A DNA stretch of 64,000 nucleotides from Macrolepiota albuminosa (taxonomy: Eukaryota > Basidiomycota > Agaricomycetes > Agaricales > Agaricaceae): NCBI GenBank assembly GCA_027475525.1, contig JAMWFC010000007.1, forward strand, positions 372,001 to 436,000. Direction: 5' to 3'. The notes under the pieces are model-generated. The model was given only the letters and a program-made list of their open reading frames with translations. It searched no databases and had not been told where the DNA came from. The position numbers were made by a program, and so were the translations under genes. The stretch's first letter is position 1. Each line of letters starts with the position of its first letter. This document shows, piece by piece, positions 22,463-34,133 of the stretch.

Positions 22463-24700
22463 ATCGTAGAAAGAAAGGAATAAAGAGGAATAAACACAAA
22501 TAAATTGACCCGTGTTGCCACGGTGATGTGATTTGTCGTCGATTCCAACAAAAGGCCCATCAGAAAATGTGGGCACAGCTGATGTATGGGCACAATTAGA
22601 GCCTTCGATCAATAGCTGGGACTAGGTCTATTACTTCAGAACATTTTCAATTGCCACAACAATCACGAAATCACAAGAAAATAATTGGGACAGTTGCCAC
22701 AGCAAGGCTCGTGTCCAACCACTTGGGTGACAAGAACAAACGCAAAGCTTCTTTATAATCTGACTAGACGCCATGACTTGACTTCTTACAACCATGCATT
22801 TTTGTCTAACTTGCCCCGAGATTTTACGCGAAATATTTTCGTATATTTCAGCAGACCAGGATCTTCGTTCACTCAGCTGTATCGCGAGGTCTTGTAGGAC
22901 ATTTTCAAGTCAGCCTTTTCTCTTGTCATAATGGAAACCGTCTCGTAGAACACGAGTTTACTGATTTTCGTCTCTCGTGGTGAACCTCTAGACATCGCGC
23001 TCCGTCTTCTGTGGAAGTCCCCACCAGACATTGGGGTACTCATCCGGGTCTTGCCTGGAGACCTTTGGGTCGAGACAAAAGCCAAGTCCTATAGAAAGTT
23101 GGTTAGTACTTCTTGATTCTCCGGCCCAACCCTAAAGTTGAAAAAACCTTTCTTTTTTTTAAAAAAAAAAAAACAAAGATTTTCACAAGGGATTTGGTTG
23201 ACAGCGACTACGAACGATTTGGATACTACGCGTCTATGATCAGTATCATGCGTCTAAGCGAATTCGTTCAGTCATCAACAAAGCAATTAGCACCTGTTCC
23301 CATTCACTCTGGCGTTTTTGCTGCCCTTCACGAGTATAGTCATAGAAAAGGCGCAAAATGTCTACTTCCAAACTTGCGCGAGGCGACATTGGTTCTCCGC
23401 TTGTTGGACAATTGCTTCATGAGTTCTTCAGCGTCATACCTGGACTGTTGGTTTACTCAAGGCCTCGGGTCGTACTTGAACTGTTGGTTTCCTCAAGGAC
23501 TCAGGTCACTCACACTTGAAGACAAAAAACTTCGATCCAAGCTTATTATGTATAGATGGAAAATTACTGTCCCATTTCTTGTTAGTAATTGCTCCAACAT
23601 TGTCACTCTTAATACTGGTGAATTTGACTTTTTGGAGCACACTGAGAACTTCGACCTCTTCCTGGGACTGAACAAACTCGAAAATGTCCGTGGTTCCATA
23701 AGTTCCATTCACAAAGAGAAAATACGCCTTCTTGGATCGCTTCCATCGCTCAAGTCCATCGAGGGCTTGATTTTAAGTCAGAAAACTGACATAACTTCCT
23801 TCGCGACTGCGGATGGCCTCTTTCAAAGCATGCAAGACCTGCAGTTGCATGCCCCGGATTGGGACACAGTGGCTGCCTTGTTCTGGACCATGAATTGTCG
23901 CTTCAAGGCATTGGATATCCAACTAGAGTCCTTAGTTGATGTTGAGTCAACATCACCTAAGGACTCTGAGGACCTCCCCACTTCACACGGCTTTCAGAAT
24001 CTCACGTCTGCTATCGCGTCCAATACGTTTCTCAGGGAGAGTTTGAAGAGTATTACTCTCACTGACAAGCGTGGATACGAGCTATATGCCCAGTTACCAT
24101 CTTCCACTTTCCAGCCGTTTTTGTCGCTCTGGGCACTGCAGCATGTCGTTCTCAGGATGGGAGATTTGGAGCGTCTTAACGATGCATGGCTTGCAGAAGC
24201 TGCGCTCGCATGGCCGGATTTAAGAACTCTCATCATCGACACAGTCGACCATTGTTTCTCGCTCAAGGGGCTCATCCCCCTGTTGCGAAAATGTCGCAAG
24301 GTCACGACTCTTGAGATTCATCCCACAGCTACCCATTTCGATTTGTCACTTCTCCCTGCTGATGGAAGCGCATCGAACACAAATATCACAGGCATTTTCT
24401 CCCTACACAAATTTGGGGCTGACGAGATGGATCCAGAGCCGCTTTTTAGGTGTCTTATAGCGATGTTTCCCAATGTAACGGGAGTCGAAAGAGCTGATGG
24501 CACGTTTAGTATGGATGTTGACTGCAGTGATGAACTTGAAGAGAAGTGGGCGTTACTTGGGCAGATGTTCATAGAGACAGGTTCGGTTATTAAGGGCTGA
24601 AACACGACTCTGCCATCATCGATAGAAGGAAAGCTTTGCGCTGGGTATCCGTGGATTCGTGACTTAATTTAATTTTTTTTCTCTAGTTTAACGCTACCCG
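22463..24700 (+). repeat. 2.2-kb direct duplication, copy A
   Basis: From GTAGAAAGAAAGGAATAAAG to CTCTAGTTTAACGCTAC this matches 41212-43438 nearly base for base. Differences are scattered substitutions and small indels, more frequent at both ends. It contains the F-box gene. Confidence 0.92.
22794..24600 (+). CDS. F-box/LRR-like protein, copy A
   Basis: An ATG at 22794 opens MHFCLTCPEILREIF and SYISADQDLRSLSCIARSC, a standard F-box (LP-EIL--IF-YI, DL-SLS-IARSCR). A second exon reads EPLDIALRLLWKSPPDIG. An intron at about 23103-23177 (GTTAGT...CAAAG, with T8 and A13 runs) leads into the long last exon starting IFTRDLVDSDYERFGYYA, which is Leu-rich and LRR-like (about 470 residues). The intron between the F-box and the second exon must remove a TAA at 22924-22926; I could not fix its borders. 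F-box proteins recruit targets to SCF ubiquitin ligases through Skp1. The internal near-repeat YLDCWFTQG / YLNCWFPQG is unusual. A pseudogene is possible if that intron is not spliced. Confidence 0.75.
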
Positions 24701-25390
24701 AATGAAATCCGGACTGTGGTTCTTCAGCAGTCAGAAGCCCGGGAATTTGCTAACCTTTTGTCGATTTATCTCGCATTTGAAGTAAGATAATCTACTATAA
24801 AGCCCCAGGGGCCATTTAAACTAGACACATACAATTTTGAAATATTACAATATTTGAAGTAAGATAATCTACTATAAAGCCCCAGGGGCCATTTAAACTA
24901 GACACATACAATTTTGAAATATTACAATGCATTAACAATTGCTAAAATACAACTTAAAGTTAATTTGTTTCTGTGAAGTCTAACCCCTGGAAGGTGAACA
25001 GTTCATCCTGTAGACTCCACTCATCATGTACAGACTTTGTACCCAAGGGTGCCCCAAATACTGGGCTAGCAGGCCTTGGCCATGGTGTCCTCATGGGCTC
25101 CCTTGTGGTTTCCTTGCCAGATGTTCTGGATAATGTTGACCTCATCCCCCTGGATGGAAACTCTCTTGAGTGCTTGGATAATAAACAACTCTGGATGCAA
25201 GAGTGATGTTGTCATTGTCCTCCACTCCAGAGCCATGGTCAGTGCATTGAGAGAGGGCATTCAGCTTTCCCATACTCCTCCAAGGCTTGTGATGCGGTGA
25301 AAAGTCAAAGTTGGCTAATGTAACTAACCAACCTAGAGCCTTTGCTCTAGGTTAAAACTACCACAGTCTAATCCTAATGTACATACATAG
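24701..25390. other. Repeat-derived stretch after F-box copy A
   Basis: Apart from duplication no. 7, the part 24960-25300 has an open minus-strand frame (PMRTPWPRPASPVFGAPLGT) that looks like old coding sequence, but I do not recognise it. Confidence 0.4.
24775..24928. repeat. 77-bp tandem duplication no. 7
   Basis: Bases 24775-24851 recur as 24852-24928, just outside the 3' edge of F-box duplication copy A. Confidence 0.95.
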
Positions 25391-25394
25391 ATTT

Positions 25395-25700
25395 ACTTAA
25401 TTCCAAGGTCTACTTTAGTAGACGTTTTACGACCTGCTTTGGTGCACATTTTGTCCTCAAAATTTGTGCCCCTCACATGATCTCAGCCATTACCATGTCT
25501 CTTCCTCTACTGGCTATGTCCTCAAAATTTGCTCCCTTTCAGCTATCTTTACTGGCTATTATACCATGACCATGTCTCTTCCTCTACTGGCTATGTCCTC
25601 AAAATTTGCTCCCTTTCAGCTATCTTTACTGGCTATTATACCATGTCCTCAAATTTTGCTCCTTTTTGGCTATCTCTATCAGCTATTATGTCCATCCTCA
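25395..25700 (+). repeat. Repeat family R2, plus-strand copy
   Basis: Starts with the palindromic GGTCTACTTTAGTAGACG and contains repeated TGTCCTCAAAATTTGCTCCC/TATCTTTACTGGCTATTA units. It is the inverted partner of 15160-15415. Confidence 0.7.
25492..25645. repeat. 77-bp tandem duplication no. 8
   Basis: Bases 25492-25568 recur as 25569-25645 inside R2. Confidence 0.93.
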
Positions 25701-27425
25701 ACATTATATTGAAAAATCATACTTGTGTTTCCTTTATATACACATATACGTAGTTTTCTTGCATTGAGCAAGTTATTGTTTCTTTCTTTTAGGGATTATA
25801 TTTGCTCATATATATATACATATTTATTATTATTTTTTTGTTTATTTGTTTATTTTTTATATCTCTGCTAGCTATTATGTCCATCCTCAACTTTATATTG
25901 AAAAAATATTATATATGTAATTTTTCTGTTTTCTGATGGATGTGTCTAGTCATATGATGATTTCTTTATTTGTAGACTTGTGGGTTATATAAGCTGCTGC
26001 TCTGTAAGCTGCCACTTTGGCTGCAATTATTTCTTTGTGATATTAGAGTCAAAGTTGTCGTGGGCAAATACAGTTTATTTAGTAATATATTGATGCAGTA
26101 CTACTTTAAAAGTGACTAAAATAAAAAGGATCAGTAGACAAGGAAGAAACAAAATACGAGTCCAGTCGTGTGATTGTCAAAGATTGATGAGGATGTTCTT
26201 GACAAAGTGACAAAGTGAATGTGATCAAGTGTTGTGTTGTCTCTATAGACATCAATTAAAGGCTTTTTGATTGATTTAATCATTGATTGCCATTGTCCAG
26301 TGCATTTATCTCTATTCTGTTCTGACACTTGTCTGAAATGTCTCTCAGCTTCCTCTTTAGTTTGTTCTTGGATTCTTTATTGGATACTAGGTTCTGTGGA
26401 GTGTTTGTTGGTGTGTTTACTGTGTTGCTTTGTCAATCTTTTATGAAGCTAGACCGCTGCTCAATAAGAGTCATAAATGTTAATATGAGAAGCATCTTGA
26501 GTTTTCCATTTGCCAGATTAACAACTTGAAAAGATAGCTGGACAGATATGAGGTCTCCTACTCAGAATCTTTCAGGCTTGTAATGTTTATATCTTAAGTT
26601 TCCTTCAGTTTTGTTTGTTGCTCTATTGTTCCTTTCATTTACCTTTGCCTTTAAAAATTGGACCACATTGTCTTCAATAATCATGAAATCCTTCTGCATT
26701 ATTTTCTCTGTGAGCTTGTACAGATCTAGTTCTCTGTCTTTGAGAATGTGCTGTTTGTTCTTCTTCACATTGCATGTTGGTGTAAATATTCAGTTTACAA
26801 TGTCTAGTGATCTTTTTTGCTATTCAAAGAATGTGTTGTGCCAGCATTCAAGTCAGCCTTCTGTGGACTCAAGTTTGAAGTACTTGCTAATCTCTGTTGC
26901 TCTTGTCATTGCATTGTTGAAATGTTTTATTCCTAGGCCATCCAGCTTCACATATTGCTTCATGTATTTCAGTCATCTGTAGTTGCTGCTTTATATGATT
27001 AGACTCTGTTATATTAGACGTCATTGAACATACCTCATGTGCGTTTCTCTTTTCAGTGACAGGAGATCCTTTTTGCTGATAGCTCCATATATTGTGAAAA
27101 CTAACTCCTTGTCTGATATCCTTGCTGTCTTTGTGGATGTACACTAGTTGCCATGGTTGAGGTTTGTTTACTTCTTTTGTCTTAATGGCATTTGTCCATC
27201 CTGATTCCTGTTGTGTCTTCTATATTGATAGCCAACATATAATGTGCAATTTGATTACTTACATATGAAATGCTGGTCAACATAACTTCATTTTCTTCTC
27301 TCCTTTGTGTATGGCTTTTTTAATTGCAGTTTTTTGGTTGTATAATGAGTCTACTGATGTTGAGGTGTCTGTAAACATTTTTTACTTGCTGCCTCTGCTA
27401 TGTTAGCTTTTTTAAGATTGACTCT
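25701..27425 (-). other. Unidentified degenerate coding block
   Basis: The minus strand of 26130-27150 shows several adjoining open frames with protein-like composition. One ends ERNNRATNKTEGNLRYKHYK, continuing past a stop with VGDLISVQLSFQVVNLANGK; another reads KCTGQWQSMIKSIKKPLIDV. It looks like one gene of 300-400 codons with stops and frame changes. I do not recognise the family; a transposon gene is likely from its surroundings. 25701-26100 is T-rich and empty. Confidence 0.4.
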
Positions 27426-27780
27426 TGTAAGGGCAACCTCTAGAAGCTATGGCTCAGTCACACAGTTAGCAGAGGGAGATCCAAAGTGTATTAGAGTACA
27501 TACTAATAATATCATAATAACTACTCACCTGGCAGAGGGAGATCTAAAGAGAACAAGTCTAAGGATTTTCTATGCTAGGTTGAATGCTTCTGGGGCCTCT
27601 GAAGTGTGGAAAACAACTGTACAGGACAACAAAACCTTAAAAACTTAAAAATTGCAAAATAAGTGCACAAATAAGACAGGAAAACTCCAGACTTTGAAGG
27701 TCAGAAAGGCAAACACCAGAGCACCTCAAGAGCTGAGAATAATACTAATAGATATAGTATGGCATTTATTACTCAAAGTG
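27426..27780 (+). repeat. Repeat family R1, plus-strand copy
   Basis: Starts TGTAAGGGCAACCTCTAGAA and follows R1 to CAGAGCACCTCAAGAGCTGA, but lacks the TATATAAGC segment. It is close to the copy at 39000-39578. Confidence 0.78.
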
Positions 27781-28870
27781 AGAAGTAAAACTTGAGAAAT
27801 GACTAGGACGTTCTCAGCTGCCAGCACAGCCAACACTATCAGTTTCCTTTTTAGAAATACCTCCACAGTACAGTGCACCTGAGCCACACCATTGTGATTG
27901 GTATTTGCTACTCTTTATTTACAAACCTTAATTTTTTTTGTTACCTATCTAGGATATGCAATATTCTCCCCTCAGTTGACTACATTCAGTGAAGTGACTA
28001 AGGGTGAGTATTCCCTATTACTTATTTATTGGAGCTACAACTTACATTATACCCTGTAGACTAAACACTGTTTTATTCTACATTACATATAATGTTGGTG
28101 AGTTGTGTTTCATTGTTTTGTTGGTTCTGCATTTGATGTGACTTCAGACAGTAAGTATGTGACCCTCAAGTTTAAAAGGCCCTCCAGTATAAAGAGTAAC
28201 TTAATATTTACTGAGATAGATGCTCCTGTATTTAAATCAGCTGGAGTTGCTGATCTATATAAGCTAGTTGTTGAGTTCAAATATTTACTGAGATAGATGC
28301 TCCTGTATTTAAATCAGCTGGAGTTGCTGATCTATATAAGCTAGTTGTTGAGTTCAATCAAAAAGGTTTCTGTTATGCTCATTTTCAGATAGTGTTCTAA
28401 CATCTTCTCAGTTTTTGTATATAATGGCAAGATAGAAACTGGTCACTGTTTCATTTTATGCTCAGTGACTTTGATTCTTTTCCTTCTAGCATCTATATGA
28501 AAACAACAATGTTGAGGTCCTGGAAAGTTCTGTCATCAATGTTAGTTTTAATGCCAACTGGTATGAGTCTAGTAGTCTCAAGTATGTCAGTGTTAGTTGT
28601 GTTTGAACATGTTCTCACATTTTTCAGATATCTTATCTTGAATTTGCTATTTGTCATTGTGTTGCATGATTCTACTTATATGATACATCTTGTTTAATCT
28701 GCTCCTGTGATGAATTGCACTGGTGCTACTAAGAAGATGGCCAAGTTCAAAGGGTATAAGTAGTTTCTGCTTTCACTGCTTTTTCTTTGTTGATCAACTA
28801 CTGTAAAAAAAATGGCATTTAGCAACTTTCCACATAGAGGCACAGTGCAGACAGATGTATTTTGATGTGT
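27781..28870. other. Unrecognised repeat-derived stretch
   Basis: Apart from duplication no. 9, short plus-strand open frames (28105-28296, 28458-28697) show no known domain. Confidence 0.4.
28203..28356. repeat. 77-bp tandem duplication no. 9
   Basis: Bases 28203-28279 recur as 28280-28356. Confidence 0.94.
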
Positions 28871-29001
28871 GACCTTAGCATGACATGGCTATTTCTAGCC
28901 CTGCTGGGTATGGTTTGGGATGCCTCAGACACTTTCTCTTGTCATCTTCATCATCTCCACTCACTCCCTTAAGGGTCACACCAGAATTCTTGGAGGTCCA
29001 T

Positions 29002-29490
29002 CTACTTTTGGATATGCTGACGTCTGACAGTTTCTGGTGTTCCTCTGCCTTGAGTACCAGACTGTTCATTCTTGTGATTATGTAATCTTTGTTCTGTCAG
29101 TCTTGGGTAATTTGAGAGGGTGCAGAGTTCATTAAAGCTGGTGATGAGGCCTCTGAGGTCTGTTGAGATTGGTGTGGATAGGAGGAGTAACTCTCTTGGG
29201 TGGTAGACACCTTGCAATGGCCCATCTGCAGGGTTAAACTTGCTCAGTACATACCTAGTATGTATTGTGATCTTTCTATATTTGCATTCTTCCTGTATTC
29301 GCTTGAAGATGTCATTGATTTTCTGATTTCTGCTCCTTCCAGCCCACCACTCTTCAACCACTCCTTTGTTGTCTCTGTAGACTCTGATGTGCTTCCCCCC
29401 ATTACCCACAATGCTGATGTACAAGACAAGGAGGGCAAATCCCACTGCTTCTGCCCATCCAATGTCACACCCATTTTCCTTCCATCCTGG
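29002..29490 (-). pseudogene. DIRS-like RNase H, C-terminal part
   Basis: Reads GCDIGWAEAVGFALLVLYIS, then HIRVYRDNKGVVEEWWAGRS and KFNPADGPLQGVYHP, all characteristic of the RNase H of these elements (DN-GVVE-WW and NPADGPSRG-type motifs). The N-terminal part (GEKWRVWQLVP) lies beyond the inserted LTR at about 30640-30690. RNase H would degrade the RNA strand of the RNA-DNA hybrid. It is cut in two here. Confidence 0.75.
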
Positions 29491-30633
29491 TGATAATGCC
29501 AACTGTGGTTGGGTGCACTGGACATATACACAGTACAACACCATCTCCAGCACCTGGCATACATAGTTGTAAGGAGTCCTGACAGGGTCCCAGTGTGCTC
29601 AAGCAGATGTGATAGAATGATGTGCTAGATGATAGATACATAGTTGTAAGGAGTCCTGACAGGGTCCCAGTGTGCTCAAGCAGATGTGATAGAATGATGT
29701 GCTAGATGATAGCGCCTCAGGTGCTACCTAGCAAATGGTAAGTGCTGTAGCTTAAGCAAAGATAAAGAGAAAAGGACAAGTAGCATAGTGTAATGTGCCT
29801 GTAGGTGGCACCATAAATTTCGAAGACAAGATAGACAAAGCTAGTGCCTAACTTAGTGACAAAGTTAGGCAGAGCTAGCATGATTTGAACACTAAGTGTA
29901 ACTGGATGCTCAAGAGGTTATGATTTGTTGTTATGTACATGTGAAGTAGCTATCTGATATACTATGCACTACTGTGTTTTCCAAGATAAGTCCATCTGTG
30001 GCGCTACTTCTTAGCGCCTCTCCTCATGGTTCTCTCTAACAGTGACCTGTCAATGGTGACCTGTAGCACATGGATGATGGCAACCAATGGCATTATAACC
30101 CACGGCAACCAATGGTGACTCTAAATTGACTGAGAATTATACAGGTCTGCTCACTCTTAATATAATTCTAATTGGCCAGGCTGTTCTGGAGTATGGTAGG
30201 AAACTCCTTGACAGACGCTATGAGTGCTAATGTCGGTGCTACTCATTGTATCAATTCCTGACAGGTCCAGATGTTGGGTTTAAGTATATCCTGTGCCGCT
30301 GTCATTGATTCTTTTAGGCTTCTAATTAAGGTGCCTCATCAAATAGCAGCACCTACTGCTGACTCCTTCTGGAAGTGATTGGGGTTTGGTCAGAGTCCAC
30401 CTCCCATTGTTATATTAGCGCTATATGTTCTGAGCCTCCTTGGTCCTTGAAATAGATGAATGGAGTGTGCTGAAGGACTAGTAACTGGTGATTAGAGTAA
30501 ATGGATAAGTCCTGCAATAGAGCAACAAAGCTAGGGCTGCTCTGTACTCAAACTGGTTGCTAGAGTCTCCAGTATGTCAAGTGTCAGTCAATCTATGTCT
30601 CTTGATGTGCTCAGTCCAAGTAGAAGCCTATCA
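29491..30633 (-). mobile_element. 1.07-kb LTR-like element (family L2), copy 1, 4-bp target duplication
   Basis: Matches 48978-50045 along its length once the 77-bp duplication at 29559 is discounted (1066 versus 1068 bp). It is flanked by CTGG (29487-29490 and 30634-30637). Read on the minus strand it begins TGATAGGCTTCTACTTGG and ends GGCATTATCA, the usual TG...CA; the second copy has a TATAAAAG box on that strand. It has no coding capacity. It interrupts DIRS-like RNase H exactly, with codons resuming on both sides. This copy has lost nearly all CpG. Confidence 0.88.
29559..29712. repeat. 77-bp tandem duplication no. 10
   Basis: Bases 29559-29635 recur as 29636-29712, inside LTR L2 copy 1. 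Copy 2 of the same LTR lacks the repeat. Confidence 0.95.
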
Positions 30634-30894
30634 CTGGGACCAGCTGCCACACTCTCCATTTCTCTCCAATGGTGATTCTGATTCTGACGGCAGTACTTAT
30701 GTCAGAGTACGCTTGGATATTGATGACTGGTTGTGTTTCAGAAATTGGTCTCTCCACTAGTTGAGATAATATCCTGTTCCACCATCATAGATCTTTGGAG
30801 GTTCTCTTGAGAGGGTAATGCAGCTAGAAAGGACTGTTATGAAAAATCCCCATGAAGGCCTTCAGGTTGGTGAGAAACACTCTTTTTCTGGATA

Positions 30895-32030
30895 CTACAA
30901 GGCAAGCATGCAGTAGTTTCTCATATAGTCTTTGTGCTTCCTCCAAGATGTGTGACCTCTTCTTGTCCTATTCTGCGATGGCCTGCAGATACTAATACTG
31001 ACTTTTTGCTCCTGCAAGTCCCAAGTAAAGCCAATATAGGTGACTGCCTCACTAAAAGGTACGTCTTTCTCTCTCTCCCAGAATATCCTGAGCTTCTCTA
31101 AGATGTTGTCAATGTCCTGCATTGCATAGGAGAACAATGTGTCAGCTTCAGAATGCTCCAAGTCAGAATGACAAGTCCTTAATCTTGGTTGACATGTCTT
31201 TGTCATATTTGTCAATCTTGTCTTCCAAGTTCTGCATGCCTTGGTACCAAATCCTACTGCCCAGGTCCTTTTTTCTATCCTCTTTGTGAATTTCTTCTTC
31301 CCACTTCTGCCTTGCTGAGTTATCACTTCCGATGTACTCTTTTCTGATCCAGAAAAACATATGATTGCCCATCCACTTGGACAGAGGCCCCATTCCACTA
31401 GCTCTAATGATTTGAGTGCCTGCATCCCCCACTTTGCCATAAACACTGCAGCCAGATGCCAGACCAAAACAATTCATTGTGTCCAGTGCAAATGCATCAT
31501 TTTCTGGCAATTTGACCACCATTCCTGGCCATTGTAAGGGTTTGATGGGAACCAATCTGTAGGCTTCTTTAACATTGCAGATTGCTGCCTGTGATCCTGG
31601 CAGAAGTCTTGATATGAGCAGGTATACTGCATTGAAGATTCCCCATGTGCATGGAAATTGTTCTATATTGATTGCGCTGTTGATTGAGGAGTTATCAGAT
31701 TTGCTCTGTTTCTTGTGTGAGAAGGATAGATTTTGAATAAGTCTGTATTTTCCAGGCTTGTTAGGCTTGGGGCTAATGTGGATTGGTGAGGACTGGAATG
31801 GTCCAATGATCTTCTCCACTTGGTCATGAGAGTAAGGGCCCATGTATCGACCTTTGGCAAATTCTGTTTCAATGACCTTCCAGAACTTGTCATTGAGATC
31901 CTCAACTGATGGATTGTTGTCTGGGGTGAAGGTTTTTGATATTGCTGGGATGCCTGCATTGAATCCTCTTCTAAGGTCTTCAACCAGATCTGGAAATTAA
32001 TTGAGGATGCCTGCCCTTGCCAGAGAGCTC
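30895..32030 (-). pseudogene. DIRS-like reverse transcriptase
   Basis: Frames at 31663-32127 and 31163-31843 contain, in order, IHISPKPNKPGKYRLIQNLS, a Ser/Asn-rich turn, QFPCTWGIFNAVYLLISRL, NVKEAYRLVPIKPLQWPGMV and FGLASGCSVYGKVGDAG. The polymerase site reads KWMGNHMFF where the family has a DD pair, so the two catalytic aspartates are gone (Gly and Asn). Palm residue D of the DV-EAYR motif is also changed (NVKEAYR). With frameshifts near 31830 and 31160 it cannot be active. Confidence 0.8.
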
Positions 32031-33366
32031 TGCCACTCGTTGGCATTGTAGGGAGTGGCAAGCCTAAACTTATTGTGCCAAATGGCATCTCTGAGCTCTG
32101 TGATATTTCTTGCCACATCCTGAGCATTCATGTTTGTGGTTGTGTGATAGGACTCGGCAACCTCTGGATTTCTGCCAGTCTGTACAGATCTCCTTCTCAT
32201 CTGGGTTGATGAGTCTGTTGTTTTTGTTCTGTCAAACATGGGCCCTCTGCCTGTTCCAGAGTTTGTGGGCTGCACAGCTCCAAATATTGTGGGTGTGGCA
32301 ACCAAGGCAGACCATGCAAGCTGCATTGATCAAGGTCCTTGATTTGGTCAATGCACCTGCACAGAATTGAAAAAACCCCTTGTCTTTCCAATTCCTTGTT
32401 CTCCTCTTTTTGGAGGAGCAGCTATACCTGTCCCTTTCTGATGAGACAGATCTGGCTCTTTTTCCTCTGTTTCTGCTGTTAACAAGGGTTGAAGTTTCAT
32501 TCTTAACAGCTGTCAATTCTGTGGTAGGTCATGTTGCAATGTCAAGAGTTTTGTTTTGTGTCAAGGGAGATGCAGATTAATTGTTACATTATTTGCAAGC
32601 AAGAATGTTGCATTTAGCAAGCGAGAGTGTCGCATTTAGCAAGCAAGAATGTTGCATTTTGCACAAATTTTGTTATTTATGGCAAGTGATGATTTTATTG
32701 TGCAGGTTAGGGTGTCACCATAAAGCATGCAATAGTGACAACATAGGCAAAAAATGTGTGTATTACCAGGACAATGAGATGTTCATAAGAAAATCAAAAA
32801 TTCAACAATGTCAAGTAAAAGGTTGGGAATTCAGATGTGGCAGATGGGAATTGAGTTAACCAGCAAATTGACATGGGAGAGTTAATGCTTGTCATTCTTG
32901 AGAATGTGAGATACTGACCTGCCACAATTGCTACACACTTTTGATCATATAACCAATCTTTTATGCTTTTAAGGAGTCGGTTATCAATGATCCCTACATC
33001 AAAGATCCCATCTCTGGGTAGGTTCTTTATTTGTCAATGCCATTCTCTTCTGACTCTAGCTTGGTAATTAATCAGGACTTTTATGCTGTCTATGCCTTTG
33101 TTTCTCAGTTTGTGATTCATTATCCTGAAGAAGAATGTGTGCATGGTGTCTACCATGTTATTTGGCCATTTTTGAATGATAATGTGCTCTAGGAAATTCA
33201 TAGATGCAATGCATAGTTGATCCCAAGATAGGTCCTTGTCTTGCAACACTTTGGCTTTTGACCTGTAATTCTCTACTGGTTTAAGTGCTAGAATGTTGTT
33301 ATCATTTGTTAGGGAGAATATTTCATTAGACAACACCATTTTGCTCTTTGCTGCTTCCAGTCTTGC
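31990..33366 (-). pseudogene. DIRS-like gag-like upstream protein
   Basis: 33034-33366 reads DLSWDQLCIASMNFLEHIII, TMHTFFFRIMNHKLRN and VLINYQARVRREWH, matching my memory of the first protein of such elements (ending YQ--VRR-WH). 32197-32516 has MVCLGCHTHNIWSC, a Cys/His cluster that may bind zinc. 31997-32326 ends TPYNANEWQSSLARAGIL, leading into RT. Frameshifts separate the pieces. 32580-32870 is non-coding and holds three short direct repeats of a GCAAG(C)AAGAATGTTGCAT-like unit. Confidence 0.6.
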
Positions 33367-33706
33367 TGTTGAAAATCCTTGTCCTAGATTATGTGACAAG
33401 GTGTGACCAACACCTAGATTACTAGATTACTTGTATGAGCACAATGATCTCCAGAGATGTATAAATAAGACTGTATTAATATACCTACATTACTTGTATG
33501 AGCACAATGATCTAGGTACATGTAACTGTTAGTATGAGTGATGCACCCCCAGAGATGTATAAACAAAACTGGAGGTGTGTGTGCATTGTGCACATGTATA
33601 AGTAGATATCCAGACAAAGCAGTAGTTGGCCAAACAGTGTCCCTGACTATTGTGTGCACAATATCACTCTGACTCTTCACATCATCACATCAATGACATG
33701 CCAACA
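33367..33706 (-). repeat. Copia-1 3' LTR
   Basis: On the minus strand it runs TGTTGGCATGTCATTG... to ...GATTTTCAACA. It is collinear with the Copia-2 LTR, differing mostly by CG to TG/CA changes. The PPT lies directly upstream. Confidence 0.88.
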
Positions 33707-34133
33707 CTCCTCCTTACCGCAGACATGACTCTGTCAACTCCTCCTCACATGTGGATTGTGGTGACCATCAGGCCATACTGAGCATCTGCCGCAGGCAAAG
33801 AAAGAGGGGTTTTGGTAGCACTTTGGTGAACATGTTGGTGACGTTGTCTTGGGTGTTCACATATTTAATAACTATTTTGCCATTCTGTGCTCATTCATGA
33901 ATAAAATAATACTTGATGTCAAAGTGTTTAACCTATGTGTGGGCTGTGGGGTCTTCAGAAAGTGAAATGGCGGCCTTGCTGTCACAGAATAAGGTAGTAG
34001 GCTTGTCTGTAAAGTTCCACCCAATTGCTTTTGGCAGCATGCGAAGCCAGATGCACTCCTGCATCAACTTGTATGCAGCCATGTACTCCACTTTGCAAGA
34101 CAACATTGCCACTGTCTTCTGTTTGCAAACTGA

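Larger units (their letters stand above)
28875..33366 (-). mobile_element. DIRS-like (tyrosine-recombinase class) retrotransposon, decayed and interrupted
   Basis: On the minus strand the order is a gag-like protein (33366-33034), a Cys/His segment (32516-32197), reverse transcriptase (about 32000-30895) and RNase H (about 30800-30634, then 29490-29002). The RT and RNase H sequences are of the DIRS/Ngaro kind common in basidiomycetes. The expected tyrosine recombinase after RNase H was not found before 28875. A 1.07-kb LTR is inserted inside RNase H (29491-30633), and Copia-1 lies against the upstream end. Many frameshifts are present. Terminal repeats were not located. Confidence 0.72.

Noticed and set aside
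22313..22612. Minus-strand open frame next to tRNA-Leu
   Set aside because: No domain or splice support, and the part before 22463 has no counterpart at the second F-box copy.
32580..32660. Three GCAAGAATGTTGCATTT-like units, CRISPR-like at first sight
   Set aside because: Spacers are too short and irregular, the repeat is imperfect, and the organism is a eukaryote; it is a small tandem repeat in the DIRS-like element.
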